This document shows, piece after piece, positions 23,431-33,243 of a stretch of 64,000 bases of DNA. Every line of letters begins with the position of its first letter. The stretch's first letter is position 1. The notes below the pieces were generated by a model. That model worked only from the letters and a program-made list of their open reading frames with translations. It did no database searches and was not told the origin of the DNA. The DNA is from Isoetes taiwanensis (Eukaryota > Streptophyta > Lycopodiopsida > Isoetales > Isoetaceae). The translations under genes and the position numbers were made by a program. The stretch spans positions 1,582,001 through 1,646,000 of the forward strand of contig JAJEKV010000073.1 of NCBI GenBank assembly GCA_021234155.1, written 5' to 3'.

Positions 23431-23509
23431 TTTTCTCGACTCAGCGAGTCGAGAATGAAAAAAAAGGTATTGAAAGGAAACGAGTTTTCTCGACTCGCGA
23501 GTCGAGAAA
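23431..23509. repeat. Palindrome family, cluster 2 (2 copies inside a 138-bp intron)
   Basis: Copies at 23431-23455 (one extra central base) and 23486-23509 (perfect) are preceded by the same GAAAGGAAACGAG word. Both lie in the predicted intron 23397-23534 of the - strand gene and occupy about a third of it. Confidence 0.9.
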
Positions 23510-23530
23510 CACCGATAGAGCAAAGTAAAC

Positions 23531-25164
23531 TCACCTCAATCTCAGGTTTTCAAGAATGTGTTCGGCAGCATTCGGGTCCAAACCTTCGACATTCTCGTCT
23601 CCGTCAGCTTTGTCTCCCTCGTCCTCGTCGTCTTTACTGCTTCCATTTGTCTTCCTCCCCTTGAAATGCTCATGAAGCAGATCCAGGTATGACCGAATGG
23701 TTTCAACCATGTCCTTATTTCCAACCACGGATATAGGTTTCATTCCAAAGCGGCATAGCCCCCACGAGAGAACAGGCCATTCATGTACCACTTTCGCATA
23801 CAATTTGATCTTCCTCGACCAAAGCTGGTTATGAAGTACTTGATAACTCTTGGCGGATAGGAATTCTATGTATAGGACTGTCGCACCATCTTTGCTGACC
23901 TTGTCCATCGATGGAACATCCTCCATAAATCTGCCCCTTTCGGGGTTCCATCGCTCTTGAGAGATCATGAACTTGTCGAGATAATGATGCTCGCTAGACC
24001 ACCACTTATCAGGTCGACCGCCGATCTTGAAATCAAAACCAAAACTATGTTGGCAAAGCTTGGTGCCTTCGGCAAGCCAAGTCCGCACTCATGATCAAGT
24101 TAGTATATGGAGTGCATGATCTTGTTGGTGAAGTTAATATCGGCTGCCCATTGGGAGACAGCGGTTAATGCGATTGCCCGGCATGCAAAAGACAAGGAAA
24201 CTGAAAGTATCAGGTCGGTCATGTCGGAACGCGTCTTGTACCTTTGCTCTATGTCAGCTTTGTCATAAAAAAGGGTGGGGTCTTCGATCATATTGATGGC
24301 AAATAGTGCCACGGGTCCAGGTGCCAGTTCCAGACCACCAAATCCCTTGTGTCCCAAAGTTACCAGAAATGGGGAGCTAAAAAATGCGCCTTAAATGGGA
24401 CCACCCCGAATCAAGCTTCCTCTTGAGAATTGCCATAGCACGTTCGGGGAAAGGAAGGGTTTTGGCGTACGCTTCAGCTTGGTGTTGATGTAGGGTTGAC
24501 ATAGACGGTTCAATTCCTTCATGTCTTCCTCATCAAGGGCAGCCTTTTCCTTGTAATAATCAAAATCATGGTATTCATTAGATGCAACGTTGCAGAACTC
24601 CGTGATGCCTTCTTCTAACGCACGCTGTCGCTTTAGGACTGTGGCATAATCCTTTGCATCCTGCATTTTAGAACTCCTGGTCTTCCTTAGTAGGATTGTT
24701 CCTTCCAAGATTTTGCCTTGAAGGTCAAGCGTTTCTTTGTCCGTCAGGCCTTGTATCCTCTTCATGAACTGCTTGTCAAACAACTTGGGGTCCGGCCTGC
24801 TTGGAAATTCTCCATTGCTGTCCTTCAGCTTGCCTCTTGTCCATTGAGCCCATATCTCAGTCCATTTCTCCCAGACCGCCTCAGTGCTAAGAATGAGGTC
24901 ATATTGGTCTGAGAGAGACTCCCTGCCTTTCCTTGGTGTTCTCTTCTTCTTCTCCTCTTCTTCCTCTCCCTCATCATCTTCCTGTCCCTCCAGCAGAACA
25001 TATCTGCATAGTTTCTCAAAGGTCTTCCACTTATCCGAGGGAGCCCTGTTTCCTTTAGGACGCTGAGGACAACCCAATGCTTTCCACTGTTGCCTAGCGT
25101 GTATGATCTGGTCAGGATAAGGGCTGCATTCAGTCAATGTACCAATGTCAGAGCATGAAAGTAT
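23531..25164 (-). pseudogene. Central exon of the HAD-like gene (novel charged region)
   Basis: Runs from an acceptor (TTTGTAG, exon from 25164) to a donor (GTGAGT; exon end 23535). It encodes about 530 residues: YPDQIIHARQQWKALGC, an acidic run and KKKRTPRKG, then EAVWEKWTEIWAQW, VLKRQRALEEGI, GHKGFGGLELAPGP, RPDKWWSSEHHYLDKFMISQ, YIEFLSAKSYQVLHNQLW, and an acidic tail before the splice. No known domain was recognised. An in-frame TAA interrupts it at 24393-24391 and a frame change is needed near 24090-24100; both sides otherwise read continuously. Splicing at 23535/23396 keeps the frame (ENLRLR-EFQVNDSGS), linking this exon to the phosphatase domain. Likely a decayed host gene, or a gene carried by an unknown element. 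Confidence 0.55.
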
Positions 25165-25205
25165 CTACAAACACCCGGAATAAACAGTAAATAGTAGCCC
25201 CGGGT

Positions 25206-25480
25206 TTTCTCGACTCGCGAGTCGAGAAAGTCCCCTTCTTTTACTTATCTGGGTTTTCTCGACTCGCGAGTCGAGAAAGCTCTGCATCCTTTGATTTTCT
25301 TTGTTACCCTGGGTTTCTCGACAAGATGGTAGGGCTTTCTCGACTCACGAGTCGAGAAATTCCCTTGAATGTCTAACTTTCTTTTACTTCTCTGGGTTTT
25401 CTCGACTCGCGAGTCGAGAAAGCTCTGCATCCTTTGATTTTCTGTGTTACCCTGGTTTTCTCGACTCGTGAGTCGAGAAA
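25206..25480. repeat. Palindrome family, cluster 3 (5 copies in one intron)
   Basis: Copies at 25206-25229, 25255-25278, 25336-25359, 25397-25421 and 25456-25480, plus a half-site at 25311-25322. Three have a perfect centre CTCGCGAG; the others read CTCACGAG and CTCGTGAG. The spacers are themselves repeated (AAGCTCTGCATCCTTTGATT twice), so palindrome and spacer were duplicated together. They fill the predicted intron 25165-25526. Confidence 0.9.
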
Positions 25481-25526
25481 CCCCAGTGATAATCGGCAAA
25501 TGTTAGGATTCAGAGAGTTATTTACC

Positions 25527-26251
25527 TTACGTAGCTCGCTTTTCGGCTGCTGCTATTGTGTTACGGCGCGTGGCTAATCTTTGGCCGATTCGGTTCTTTG
25601 GCGTCTCCATAGAAAGAACTCTCGCACTCTCGCTTGGCATATCTATCCTTGATCCTGCGGCACCTCCTTCTCCGATACGCAATACTTGCGCCGCCCTAAC
25701 TGAATGCTGACCGTCTACAACCCGAACCGGGCGTCCTTTCCCTTGAGATCTTCCTCGGACTTCGGTGAACAACTCACCGGTCGATCGCGCTAAAAGGTAT
25801 GACATCCTTGAGGCATTGGATCTGCAGCAGGATGTCGCACCATCGAGTTGAGAATCTCCGGCATGTGTCTTTGGATTAAATTCCTCGTGGTTGAACAAGG
25901 CGGCATCTCCCGTGCAAAACCGGTACCGTCTAATGTCGGCGGCGGCTTGTGTGATATTCCCAGCGGATATCTTGAGCCGGCCGCTCCATTTTACGTGCCC
26001 CTCTTTGTGAAATCGATCGATCATCACGGATCCATTATTGGGGAGTCGACCATATCTTCGTCTCCTTCGTCATCGATTCCTCCGTGTGGTGTCATCTTCC
26101 CCATCTTTGTTTTTGGTGGACTTTTTGTGTATGAACCACAACTTGATTCCCCCAACTGCAGCGAGTGTTGTAGAGTCTTGACCTGGTAGAAGTGAAGCTC
26201 CCGTATTGAGCAGTTTTTTTCCGACTCGGAAATCTCCATTCCAAGCTCCAC
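25527..26251 (-). CDS. Upstream exon(s) of the - strand HAD-like gene, function unknown
   Basis: Two overlapping open stretches (26251-26024 and 26027-25527). One contains MGKMTPHGGIDDEGDEDMVD; the other RFHKEGHVKWSGRLKISAGN and FCTGDAALFNHEEFNP. Exon limits are uncertain. The 3' side has tandem donors (GTAAGG and GTAAAT) at 25531-25524. Using the second, with a short reading QQPKSELRK, gives an in-frame join to the exon at 25164. No family recognised. Confidence 0.35.
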
Positions 26252-26439
26252 GGATGTTAGGGTTCGGCCTCCTTCATCCCTTCAGATCCTTCCACCCAAG
26301 GTTCGACAATTTAAAAAAGCGCTGCCTTTTTTTTCGGTGCCCTTAGCCTTGCTCATGGAAGAGTGAGAATAATTTGAAGCTGCTAATTTTCTGGTGTGAT
26401 AGAACTTACTCTTACGGCGGGTCCTCGACATGTAGTGTT

Positions 26440-26620
26440 AAATGCTTGAATCTGGTGAGGCGGAGAGCACAACACCGATTTTCTTGTACTTGTCTCCGGA
26501 GCTCTTCTTGTCCCTTTGGTGGAGAAACAGATCTTTCTCCTTCCCACTTGTTGATACCTCGACATACCACCAAGAATCTGCTGGTGTGTCAAGAAGCTCT
26601 GTCTCCGGTCCCTCGATGAC
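26440..26620 (-). CDS. Probable exon of the same - strand gene
   Basis: One frame reads FVIEGPETELLDTPADSWWY, continues VEVSTSGKEKDLFLHQRDKK and KYKKIGVVLSA, and ends at TAA near 26440. The composition (charged, with WWY) resembles coding sequence much more than the other frames do, but the splice borders could not be settled. Confidence 0.35.
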
Positions 26621-26729
26621 GAAGAGCGGAGTTGACGGTGATCACTAGTGAGTCCGGAGGTGAATCTTTGCAAGAAGAAAGGATGGATCAGTTAAGGTAT
26701 TCCGACAAAAGAAAAACCTCAGAGCTCAC

Positions 26730-26811
26730 CTGGGGTGTTAGTCTTCTTCTTTTTGCTGCCGCTAGAACTAGCATCCCCTCCGGCGCCTCGCTTCTTGGAC
26801 GGAGTCGCCAT
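26730..26811 (-). CDS. Candidate first coding exon of the HAD-like gene
   Basis: ATG at 26811-26809 opens MATPSKKRGAGG, DASSSGSKKKKTNTP and ends at a clear donor (CCAG|GTGAGC; exon end 26730). The basic Lys-rich start looks like a nuclear localisation signal. An acceptor-like TTACAG lies just upstream, so a non-coding 5' exon is possible, for example from the promoter-like region near 29.9 kb. Confidence 0.45.
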
Positions 26812-26954
26812 GTCTGTATGCCCTCTCATCCTCTTCGGACCCCTCTGTAAATTAAGTCTCCTCCGCGCGTTGTGAGTTTTAGGACTGCATGTAAAAAAGA
26901 TCGGGCGTGTTCTTTAGTTTGAATTTAAGGACATGCAATCATTTATGAAAAAAA

Positions 26955-26991
26955 GCGGGCTAAAAGGGGCCGACGGTCGGCTTTAGCCCGC
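26955..26991. repeat. 37-bp hairpin GCGGGCTAAA / TTTAGCCCGC
   Basis: Ten-base perfect outer arms enclose a second inverted repeat GCCGAC / GTCGGC. It lies about 145 bp upstream of the candidate ATG at 26811. It could be a tiny MITE remnant or a regulatory stem; undetermined. Confidence 0.5.
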
Positions 26992-27506
26992 CCAAACACT
27001 ATTTCGAAATTTAATCACATCAAGGGACTTAGTGAGCGGAGCGTAGTTTATCTTCACTGCGGCATTGGCGACCTCGAGTTCGGAGCGGAGCATCGACTGT
27101 AAGCGACTACCGGAATGGCGCCGCGACGCGGTAAGCTGCTAACAACGCCTTGAATGTGTGTTTTTCCTGACCGCGCGTCCTATTGCAAGCAGTTGATTTG
27201 ATCGATGAGCACGAAGCTAAGGTAGGAAGCGGAGAGGAGCTGCCAGACACGGGAACTCTACACTGCGGCGCCATGGAACGGGGATACGCGAGAATCGCAG
27301 TGATACAAGTATTAGATGAGAGTGCACTCTTGATGAGACCCGCCGGAAAAGCAAAGACTCGGTGAGGTGCCGGGATCCGCGGATACTGATGGCCCAAAGG
27401 AATTTCTGCGTGAAGAGGTGAGTTTTAGAGATGCCTGTATTATTTTGCGTGTAGAACATGCCGTCTGTGTTTAAATCATGGAACTGCTCATAAGCTCGAC
27501 GGGTTT

Positions 27507-27586
27507 ATTGTTTCCTTGTCCAGCATTTTTCAGCTTCGAGAGATGATTTACTCTCTGGGTTGAGAGATGCTCGGCAAGGAAACAAT
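27507..27586 (+). ncRNA. Candidate small-RNA precursor hairpin
   Basis: Two 36-base arms (27507-27542 and 27551-27586) around an 8-base loop. The first 12 bp pair perfectly (ATTGTTTCCTTG with CAAGGAAACAAT). Most remaining differences become G:U pairs if the + strand is RNA, leaving about three mismatches. That bias suits a folded + strand RNA such as a miRNA precursor. No known miRNA family was recognised, and transcription is not shown. Confidence 0.4.
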
Positions 27587-27728
27587 GGATCGGGGGTAAA
27601 CTTGAACAGATCCATTTTAGGTGTATTTTTTCTTGGAATGTGTTCTTGGAATGTTGTATATAGATCAGGCTAGGTCTAAGGCCCAGGAGATGCGGTTCAA
27701 ATGCATCCTCCTGTGGTTAGTCAGAGAG

Positions 27729-28748
27729 GCCTCCACCCAGTCGGAACCACTCCTCTTCGCAATATTCGAGGAAGATGGTTCGAAGGAGAGTGGCTCAGAC
27801 AGGCTAGAGGCACCTGGGACTACAAACAGGAGAATACAGTGCTTGGTTGTAGAGACCTGTGCTAAGACCCAAAGGCTGCAGGGACAGTGGGGCCACTTCC
27901 CTTCGCAATATTCGAGCAGTATAGTTTGAAGGAGAGTGGCTCAGACTGTCTGCAGGCACCCGGAGAATGCACGGGAGCGGGTATTGCTATGTGGGATTGG
28001 GCTAAGGGATTCTCGACTTGCGAGTCGAGAATGTGAGCCTTAGCCTTAGCCTTAGTTGTAGCGGCCTCCACCCAGTCCGAGCCCCTCCCCTTCGCAATAT
28101 TCGAGGAAGATGGTTAGAAGGAGAGTGGCTCTGACTGGGTCGAGGCCACTGCGACCACACACAGGAGAATTGGCTGGCTAAGGGATTCTCGACTTGCGAG
28201 TCGAGAAATCGAGTGTTGGTTTCCTGTCTACATTCTCGACTCGCAAGTCGAGAATGCCTTAGCCATCGAGAACTCCAGATAGTACACATGGAGTGCCGGC
28301 TGGGTAAGGCATTCCCGACTCGCGAGCCGAGAATGCATCTGACAAGCTCGTGGTTTTCCACGTGGTTAGTTGTAGAGGCCTCCACCCGGTCGAGCCCATC
28401 GCCGCAATATTGACGAAGATGGTTGAAGGAGACGGTCTTTGATTTGGGTAGAGGCCACCGCGCCCACAATAACGGGAGAATTGGGTTGCTAAGAGTTGGC
28501 TGGGAGACGGTCAAAACCACTTCCCTTCGCAATATCGGGAGGAAGATAGTTTGAAGGAGAGTGGTTAAGACTATCCGCAGGCCAGCAAGCGAAATCCACT
28601 AGAGCTGCGTTTTTCGACTCACGAGTCGAGTGGCGGCCCAACACCCTCGTGGTTAGTCGCCGAGGCCTCCACCCGGTCGGACCCGGTCCTCTTCGCGAAT
28701 ATTCGATGAGCATGGTTGAAGGAGAGTGGCTCGGTGGGTGGAGGCACT
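27729..28748. repeat. Array of six long imperfect foldbacks
   Basis: Each unit has an arm like GGCCTCCACCCAGTCGGAGC continuing CACTCTCCTTC, a core GCAATATTCGAGGAAGATGG, and the reverse-complement arm. Units at about 27729-27811, 27890-27962, 28062-28151, 28374-28456, 28508-28584 and 28662-28748. In the third, the 31-base arms differ at four positions. Copies have diverged yet keep the foldback form. The spacers carry members of the palindrome family. Confidence 0.75.
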
Positions 28749-29016
28749 GCTTGACCGCACAAAGGGCTATTGGCGGGGTATGACATTCTCGACTCACGAA
28801 GTCGAGAAGGCTGCAGCGAGCTTAAAAAGAATGTGAAGGCGTTGGGTAGTCGTGGTGCAATCCCGAATCAAGGAAGTCGAGAATCCCTCAACCAGCCAGC
28901 GGTCAGAGTGTACACTCCCTCTTCTCGCCTCGCAAGTCGAGATGTTCTCGACTCGTGAGTCGAGAAGAAGGCCTGTACTTCCTGGACTGTTGGCAAGCTG
29001 AGGTATTCTCAACTCG
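28009..29016. repeat. Palindrome family, cluster 4 (8 copies and partial sites)
   Basis: Copies at 28009-28031, 28185-28208, 28232-28255, 28311-28334, 28610-28630, 28785-28809, 28921-28943 and 28945-28968; half-sites near 28873 and 29004. Most centres differ from CTCGCGAG by one C-to-T or G-to-A change (CTTGCGAG, CTCGCAAG, CTCACGAG, CTCGTGAG). Confidence 0.9.
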
Positions 29017-29319
29017 CCACTCCCTTCTGCATGTCTCTACGCGGTGGAGGATATCTTTGTGAGTTAGAAATGCAGATTCTGTGAAGCAATTCCTATTCTT
29101 AGTTCTCAGTGGGAGAAAAACATTCCTAGTTATGTTCTATTATGAAACATTCTTAGACAGTTTAGCTATATCTTTTGTGAATCTCTCCTAGTAATGTTCT
29201 GTTAATGCTCTGCAATATCTTACTTACTAACACCTGTCTCTGATGATTTCTATCTCGGTTGCTTGCTACTACTCTTACCACTACTCTCACTTGTGCCTGT
29301 ACAATGTATTCAATTCAAC

Positions 29320-29447
29320 AGAGAGACTAGTGAGATTAATGAGAAAACAGATAACAGAGAGACTAGTGAGATTAATGAGAAAACAGAGAACAGTGGAGAC
29401 AAATGAGATTAATGAGAAAACAGAGAACAGTAGAGAGAAATGAGATT
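29320..29447. repeat. About 36-bp minisatellite
   Basis: Nearly four copies of a unit containing GTGAGATTAATGAGAAAACA. Confidence 0.8.
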
Positions 29448-29477
29448 AAAAAAGGGTATGAAATTACAAAAACATAC

Positions 29478-29524
29478 CTGGAAGATTTGCTGGATGAGGA
29501 AGAAGCTCCCGTGTTCGATTCCAT
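29478..29524 (-). CDS. Candidate short first exon
   Basis: ATG (29524-29522) reads MESNTGASSSSSKSS and ends at donor GTATGT (29477). It could be an alternative 5' exon of the - strand gene with its body at 22.5-26.8 kb, or an unrelated open stretch. The Ser-rich sequence carries no family signal. Confidence 0.3.
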
Positions 29525-29672
29525 GTGGGTACAGTCGTTCGCAAAGCGTGAATAAGGATTTGTCGGGCTGTAAATTGTATCAAGGATTAATAAGAACCTC
29601 TAACAACAGAATATAAGTAAATATGCAGTAAAGGACTTACAGAAAACTAAAAAGCAGCAGTAAAAAAAGGCC

Positions 29673-30044
29673 TCACTTTCTTCTCAGGCAGTAACGCCCA
29701 CTCGAACTCTCAATCTGCGCGAGAACTTCGGCGCTGGAAGCGTCTCGGTCCGTCGACCAAGCTGCTGTCATAAGATGGCCTTGGAATGGCTCGGTTCGAT
29801 CGATCGCCTGATCGGAAGACCGGGCGCTTAAGGAAAATACAGAGCGCGAAGAGTGATCAGAGAAAACAGGGGAGGAAGAATGGTCGGGGGGGAGAGGAAG
29901 AGGGTTAATTAACGGCTGCACCCTCGAACCTAAATAAAAGTGCAATAATAAACATCGCACGTGTGGGCCATGCCCTCCATGGCGTGGCGGTGCGGAGTTC
30001 TTGACATGGCCGCTTTCGGCCCGAGGAGGCGCACGCGTGGCCAT
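29673..30044 (-). promoter_or_regulatory. Promoter / 5' leader-like region for the - strand
   Basis: On the - strand a CACGTG G-box core (29958-29963) precedes a TTATTTA TATA-like string (about 29930), then a C/T-rich leader (CCTCTTCCTCTCCCCCC) and a GC-rich open stretch. This order resembles a plant promoter and 5' UTR pointing into the palindrome block. Activity is not shown. Confidence 0.35.
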
Positions 30045-30059
30045 GACAAGATATTAAAG

Positions 30060-30290
30060 GTTATGTTATATGTTTATATATGTTATCTTATGTTATATAT
30101 TTAATATGGTTTCAATGGTTGAATAGTATTAAAGGTTATATATGGTTACAATGTTTACATATGGTTTACAATGAATATGGTTGTATGGTTTAATATGGTT
30201 ATATGATTTTAGTTAATATGGTTGTATGATTTAATATGGTTTAATATGGTTATATTTAATATGTTTGTATGGTGTTTGGGGCTATATGGT
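30060..30290. repeat. AT-rich degenerate repeat
   Basis: Irregular repetition of ATATGGTTTAATATGGTTAT-like words. No gene. Confidence 0.6.
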
Positions 30291-30310
30291 TTTAAAGTGA
30301 GCTTTTTCAT

Positions 30311-33243
30311 TCAGGGAGCATGTGAGAGGAGTAAAATGGAGCCAAGGAAGTCCAGCAGAGAGCATTGCCCTTGGGTTGCCTTTTGTTGCACCCTTGCAGC
30401 CAGACGGTATTTGCAGAGGGCATAATAACTGCAGTTGATCCATTTGATAGTGTGAATGATGAAAGGCTGGGAGATGAACATCTTGGAGTTGGCATTGTGA
30501 AGCTTCTTATGAAGTTGATACAATCATGTCGGGGAAGCTCTAGTGATTGCATTGTGTGCTTTCGAGGGCTCTTTGGAGTCCCAAGCTCAGTTGAGATGGC
30601 CAATTAGATATATTACACACAAGAATGGTGATACTCTAGAATGCCCCTTGAACTACACACCCCAAGGCCCACCCAAGACCATGTGGAAGATTTGGTGGTC
30701 GATGAGCATCCTTTGATCACAAGGAAGAGGCGCTATGTTTTTCATAAAAGGCAGCCAAAGGGTGCCCAAGAGGCCTAGAAGTGACAAATATTTAGAAAGG
30801 GTGGAAAGTATGGCACCAACCAAAGAAAACCTAGAGGCAATTAGGGGTCAAGAGTGTTGCAACCTAGATTGCCACAAAGGCAAAGATACAATGTGGATGA
30901 CCTCGTGCAGAGATAAGGTCCCAATACATTGGGCAGCTTCAAAAAGATAGGATTAATTTCATTTTACTCCTTGTGTAGGAATTCCAGCTATGATGAAAAC
31001 ACGGGGAAGGCTACTATATCAATTGAGGGGCATGAAGGTATGTATGAGAGCATTGAGATGGATTCTTGGGGTGAGCAAGTCTTCATTTTACGAGATCTTT
31101 GGGAGCGAGGTTAGAAAAGGGCACAGTTTGTTCCAACATGGTAATGCACTCACTTTGAAACCTAGAGCAAATACTCTCAAGGCCATTGGAGTCTTGAGAG
31201 CTTTGTGAGATACATGTCTCAATCTATGCCCCACAAGTCGAAGGTGAGCGAGCACGGTGTGCGAGTGGTGCAAAGAGTGTTGCCACAACACTATATCCAA
31301 AAGGAGTGCCTTAAGGAGGTCAACTCCATCCGGAAACCTCTTGGAGGTAGGCCTCTTTCTCAATCACATTTCAGCAAGTTATGGAGCACTCACTTCTCAG
31401 ACGTGAGTGTCCTACAACACATGCCATTCTCAAAGTGCAACACTTGCATTCAACTTAAGGATACACTTGCATCAACTGCAATAGAGAAAGAAAGAATGGC
31501 AATTAGGGAGCAATTTGAGATCACCAAAGGGACCAAATATCATGTAGGCGGTTGTATTGGCGGTGGAGAACATTTTTCGAGATGCAGCGGACAAATTTTG
31601 TGTATAATTCATGATAAGATGGACCAACACAAGACTTTCTTGCCAAAGCTAGATCCTTTACCCAAGCGTTGTCAAAACGCTTTTCAGATGAAAGTAAGTC
31701 TTGCGGGTGTCTTAACACATGGTCATGGAACTGGAACATATGGTCATTTTGTGCTTGATCTATGGAGGGATGATCCAAACTTCCATGTGAGCTCTATTTT
31801 CAAGTGTTTGAGAACACTAGAGAAAGGAACAATAGAAGGGAGGAGGTATTCCCCTTCAGCACCCATTTTTGAGGCTTTGATGGATGATCAACCGCTTTGT
31901 TACCAAAGGCAGATAAAAAGGCTCACATCCAAGGTGTCTAGTGAATCAAGGAGGACTTGGGATGATTTCCTCTTACTTGAGAAACCACTGCCTGAGGAGC
32001 TATGTGTTCAATTGGACAACTGTTGGAAAGAAAACAAGAATAGATGGATGTTTGGGGCAATGTCATACTTGACAGCAGTGGGAGTATTCAAAGTTGTGAA
32101 AGTGGGATTCATGATGGTTGGGCATACGCATGATGATATAGATGGGTTCTTTGGAACCTTCTCCACCAAGCTCAAGAGAAAACGTGACTAGTCTACCGAA
32201 CTAATGGATGTGTTTGAGAGCTGCATTGACCCCAACCCAATGGCATTCTTGATGGATGAGGTTGCAGCGATTGGAAATCATTTGTAGAGGGATACTTGCT
32301 AGATGGTAAGGACCCGGTTGATGGGACACACAAAGTCACTTCAGTTCAAGTTTTGGGTTAGGGATGGAATACCAATCATGCAATATAAGTGGAGACCAGG
32401 TGACAAGTTGTGGATGCTGCATAAGGAATCGAGTTGTGGCGAGGGGGTGCTGCTGGTGAAGTTCTCATTCCTAAAGGGCAGCCAAAACCACTACCTCCCT
32501 TCAAGGCTGTCAAAGACTCTAGCCAACTAGTGAAGGGCATCAAGGATTACATAACGCCTTTGGGATGATGTTCGAAATGGAAAGCACACTTCCATTCTTA
32601 AGAAAAATCAAATGGACTCCCCTAATCAATCTTGGGAGAAAGTTGTGACATGCTTAGAAACCGAACAACCATGTGGGAGGAAGCTAAGAGGCGGGTTCTT
32701 GCGAGTCAAGATGGGAGGGTTCTCAAGGAGCAAGCACGTCTAAGAATGTTCACTTGGGTCCTAACAAGGGTTCCAAGTGGTTTGGGAAATAAGGCCTCAA
32801 AGCCAAAGTGGTTTGATCTTCCCGAGTGGGATCCCTTTGAGGACATCAAGGAAGGATACTTTGTGCTAGTAAGGCGATGATGAGGACATCCAATATGGTT
32901 AGGGGTGGCACTCTCGATGTAACCACCACTATGCCCGATGGAGAGGAGTTACGTCCCTGGATTCCAAATTCAATATTGGGAGCCCATTGGGAGACACAAG
33001 AAAGGCAACTTGAAGGAGCAATACACATTTCTTTGGGAGAAGAAGTGGAGGGCAAATTATGCTGATCCTCAAAGGAGGGAATTGGTGGAGTGTGTGGTAT
33101 GGTCATATCCAAGTTCTCACACTGCAAAGGAGAACACACACAAGATCCCAAAAAGGGAGATGGACAAAGCCACGAGCAACCTCCATGCTATATCATTGTA
33201 TGAGGGTAGATAATATTGAGAAGCCTGAGAACTTTCTCAACTA
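30311..33243 (+). pseudogene. Degenerate transposase-like gene of DUF7869 type
   Basis: Longest intact piece 31205-32191 (328 residues). It has a Cys pair FSKCNTCIQLKD, then IIHDKMDQHKTFLP, YGHFVLDLWRDDPN, LCVQLDNCWKENKNRW, and VGFMMVGHTHDDIDGFFGTF. The D...Q-x-DN-x-x-KENKN...GHTHDDID series is the signature of DUF7869 proteins, which have an RNase-H-like, transposase-type arrangement. Upstream pieces add ITAVDPFDSVNDERLGDEHL (near 30420, like domains beside plant En/Spm-type transposases), a C-x-x-C cluster (ECCNLDCHKGKD) and GVSKSSFYEIFG. Downstream pieces (32303-33243) continue in shifted frames with DGIPIMQYKWRPGDKLW and FLWEKKWRANYADP. Stops and frameshifts between the pieces mean no functional protein. 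No terminal inverted repeats were found. Confidence 0.6.

Noticed and set aside
21432-29016. CRISPR-like array
   Set aside because: The repeats are palindromic and regularly recurring in places, but spacers vary from 1 to over 1000 bp, are partly duplicated themselves, and the setting is a plant nuclear genome with introns.
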